A stretch of 5,111 nucleotides of DNA from JAQCEJ01 sp046160425 (lineage in GTDB: Bacteria; Planctomycetota; Planctomycetia; Planctomycetales; Planctomycetaceae). Where the stretch lies: assembly GCA_046160425.1 (NCBI GenBank), contig JBJXGP010000041.1:1-5111 (forward strand), read 5' to 3'. A model generated the notes under the pieces. The model did no database searches, was not told the origin of the DNA, and saw only the letters and a program-made list of their open reading frames with translations. Within the stretch, counting starts at the first letter, position 1, and the number at the start of each line of letters is the position of its first letter. Shown here in pieces: positions 4,804 to 5,111 of the stretch. The translations under genes and the position numbers were made by a program.

Positions 4804-5111
4804 TCAGCTCGCCTTCACATCGTTTCTTGAGAACACATCCAACACAGAAACAACGACAAGGGAAACAACAAATGCAATTGCAAGATTTTCAATCACAATG
4901 GCATTCACAATCTGGAAAGGAACAGGGTCTAACATGAATTCGAACACCGTGGCGATACAACCGCCGAGCAGTCCGCCGAATTGTGGATAAGGCAAGCGAA
5001 CGACTGACCGCCAAAGTATTGTGCCGAGCGCGGGCAGTCCAATCAGTCCAATCGTGACGTACGGCATACGGCCTTGAATCGTGCTCACGATCACAATGGC
5101 AGCCAAGACAG
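4804..5111 (-). CDS. Unrecognised small membrane protein, 3' part, probably cut by the right edge
   Basis: The frame is open from the right edge to a TGA at 4806-4804, giving at least 101 residues. I do not recognise the family. Numbered from the TTG at 5106, hydrophobic segments fall near residues 16-32 (YVTIGLIGLPALGTILW), 43-59 (FGGLLGGCIATVFEFML) and 69-90 (ending in a valine-rich run), with a short polar tail RNDVKAS. The visible N-terminal residues (AAIVIVSTIQG) are also fairly hydrophobic, so more may lie outside the window. Possible internal starts are the TTG at 5106 and an ATG at 5067; neither has a strong ribosome-binding site, and the frame is open beyond the TTG. G+C is lower than in the neighbouring genes. 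It is followed on the same strand by the SUMF1-fold gene, 118 bases away, so co-transcription is possible but unproven. Confidence 0.6.
   Translation of the reverse strand, partial: VLAAIVIVSTIQGRMPYVTIGLIGLPALGTILWRSVVRLPYPQFGGLLGGCIATVFEFMLDPVPFQIVNAIVIENLAIAFVVSLVVVSVLDVFSRNDVKAS

Noticed and set aside
1..5111. CRISPR array, tRNA/rRNA genes, toxin-antitoxin or defence module
   Set aside because: No regularly spaced direct repeats, no cloverleaf-like stretch, and no gene with nuclease, toxin or other defence-system motifs beyond the RAYT were seen on either strand.

Overview
This window looks like an ordinary chromosomal segment from a planctomycete (phylum Planctomycetota). The main evidence is a DUF1501 protein beginning with the planctomycete-style 'LTILGN...TRR' leader, a secreted SUMF1/FGE-fold protein, and a moderate-to-high G+C content (about 60% or more in the coding lines counted by hand). 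I cannot name a genus.

Layout, left to right. Positions 1-432 (minus) hold the N-terminal 144 codons of scpA, the kleisin subunit of the SMC condensin complex; the gene runs off the left edge. Positions 470-1110 are a compact mobile-type unit: a complete REP-associated tyrosine transposase (RAYT, minus strand) flanked by two identical, inverted 28-bp copies of a REP-like palindrome. Its G+C (about 46%) is well below that of its neighbours. Positions 1176-1931 (minus) encode a 251-aa protein that I read as two tandem YjgF/RidA-like domains. A 268-bp divergent intergenic region (1932-2199) follows, with a possible promoter and a 6-bp inverted repeat. Positions 2200-3639 (plus) encode a DUF1501 protein with a Tat-like leader. 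It converges on a SUMF1-fold gene at 3783-4685 (minus), and the 143-bp gap between them is packed with hairpins in inverted, BIME-like arrangement. Positions 4804-5111 (minus) are the 3' part of an unrecognised membrane-protein gene that runs off the right edge.

The genes do not form one evident pathway. The minus-strand genes at the left (RidA-like, RAYT, scpA) are collinear, so the RAYT/REP unit appears to have landed in, or settled into, the leader region of scpA. The DUF1501 and SUMF1-fold proteins are both predicted to be exported, in keeping with the large secreted repertoire of planctomycetes. I see no CRISPR array, tRNA, rRNA or defence/toxin module, and nothing that amounts to a new multi-gene system. 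The most interesting object is the self-contained RAYT/REP unit.
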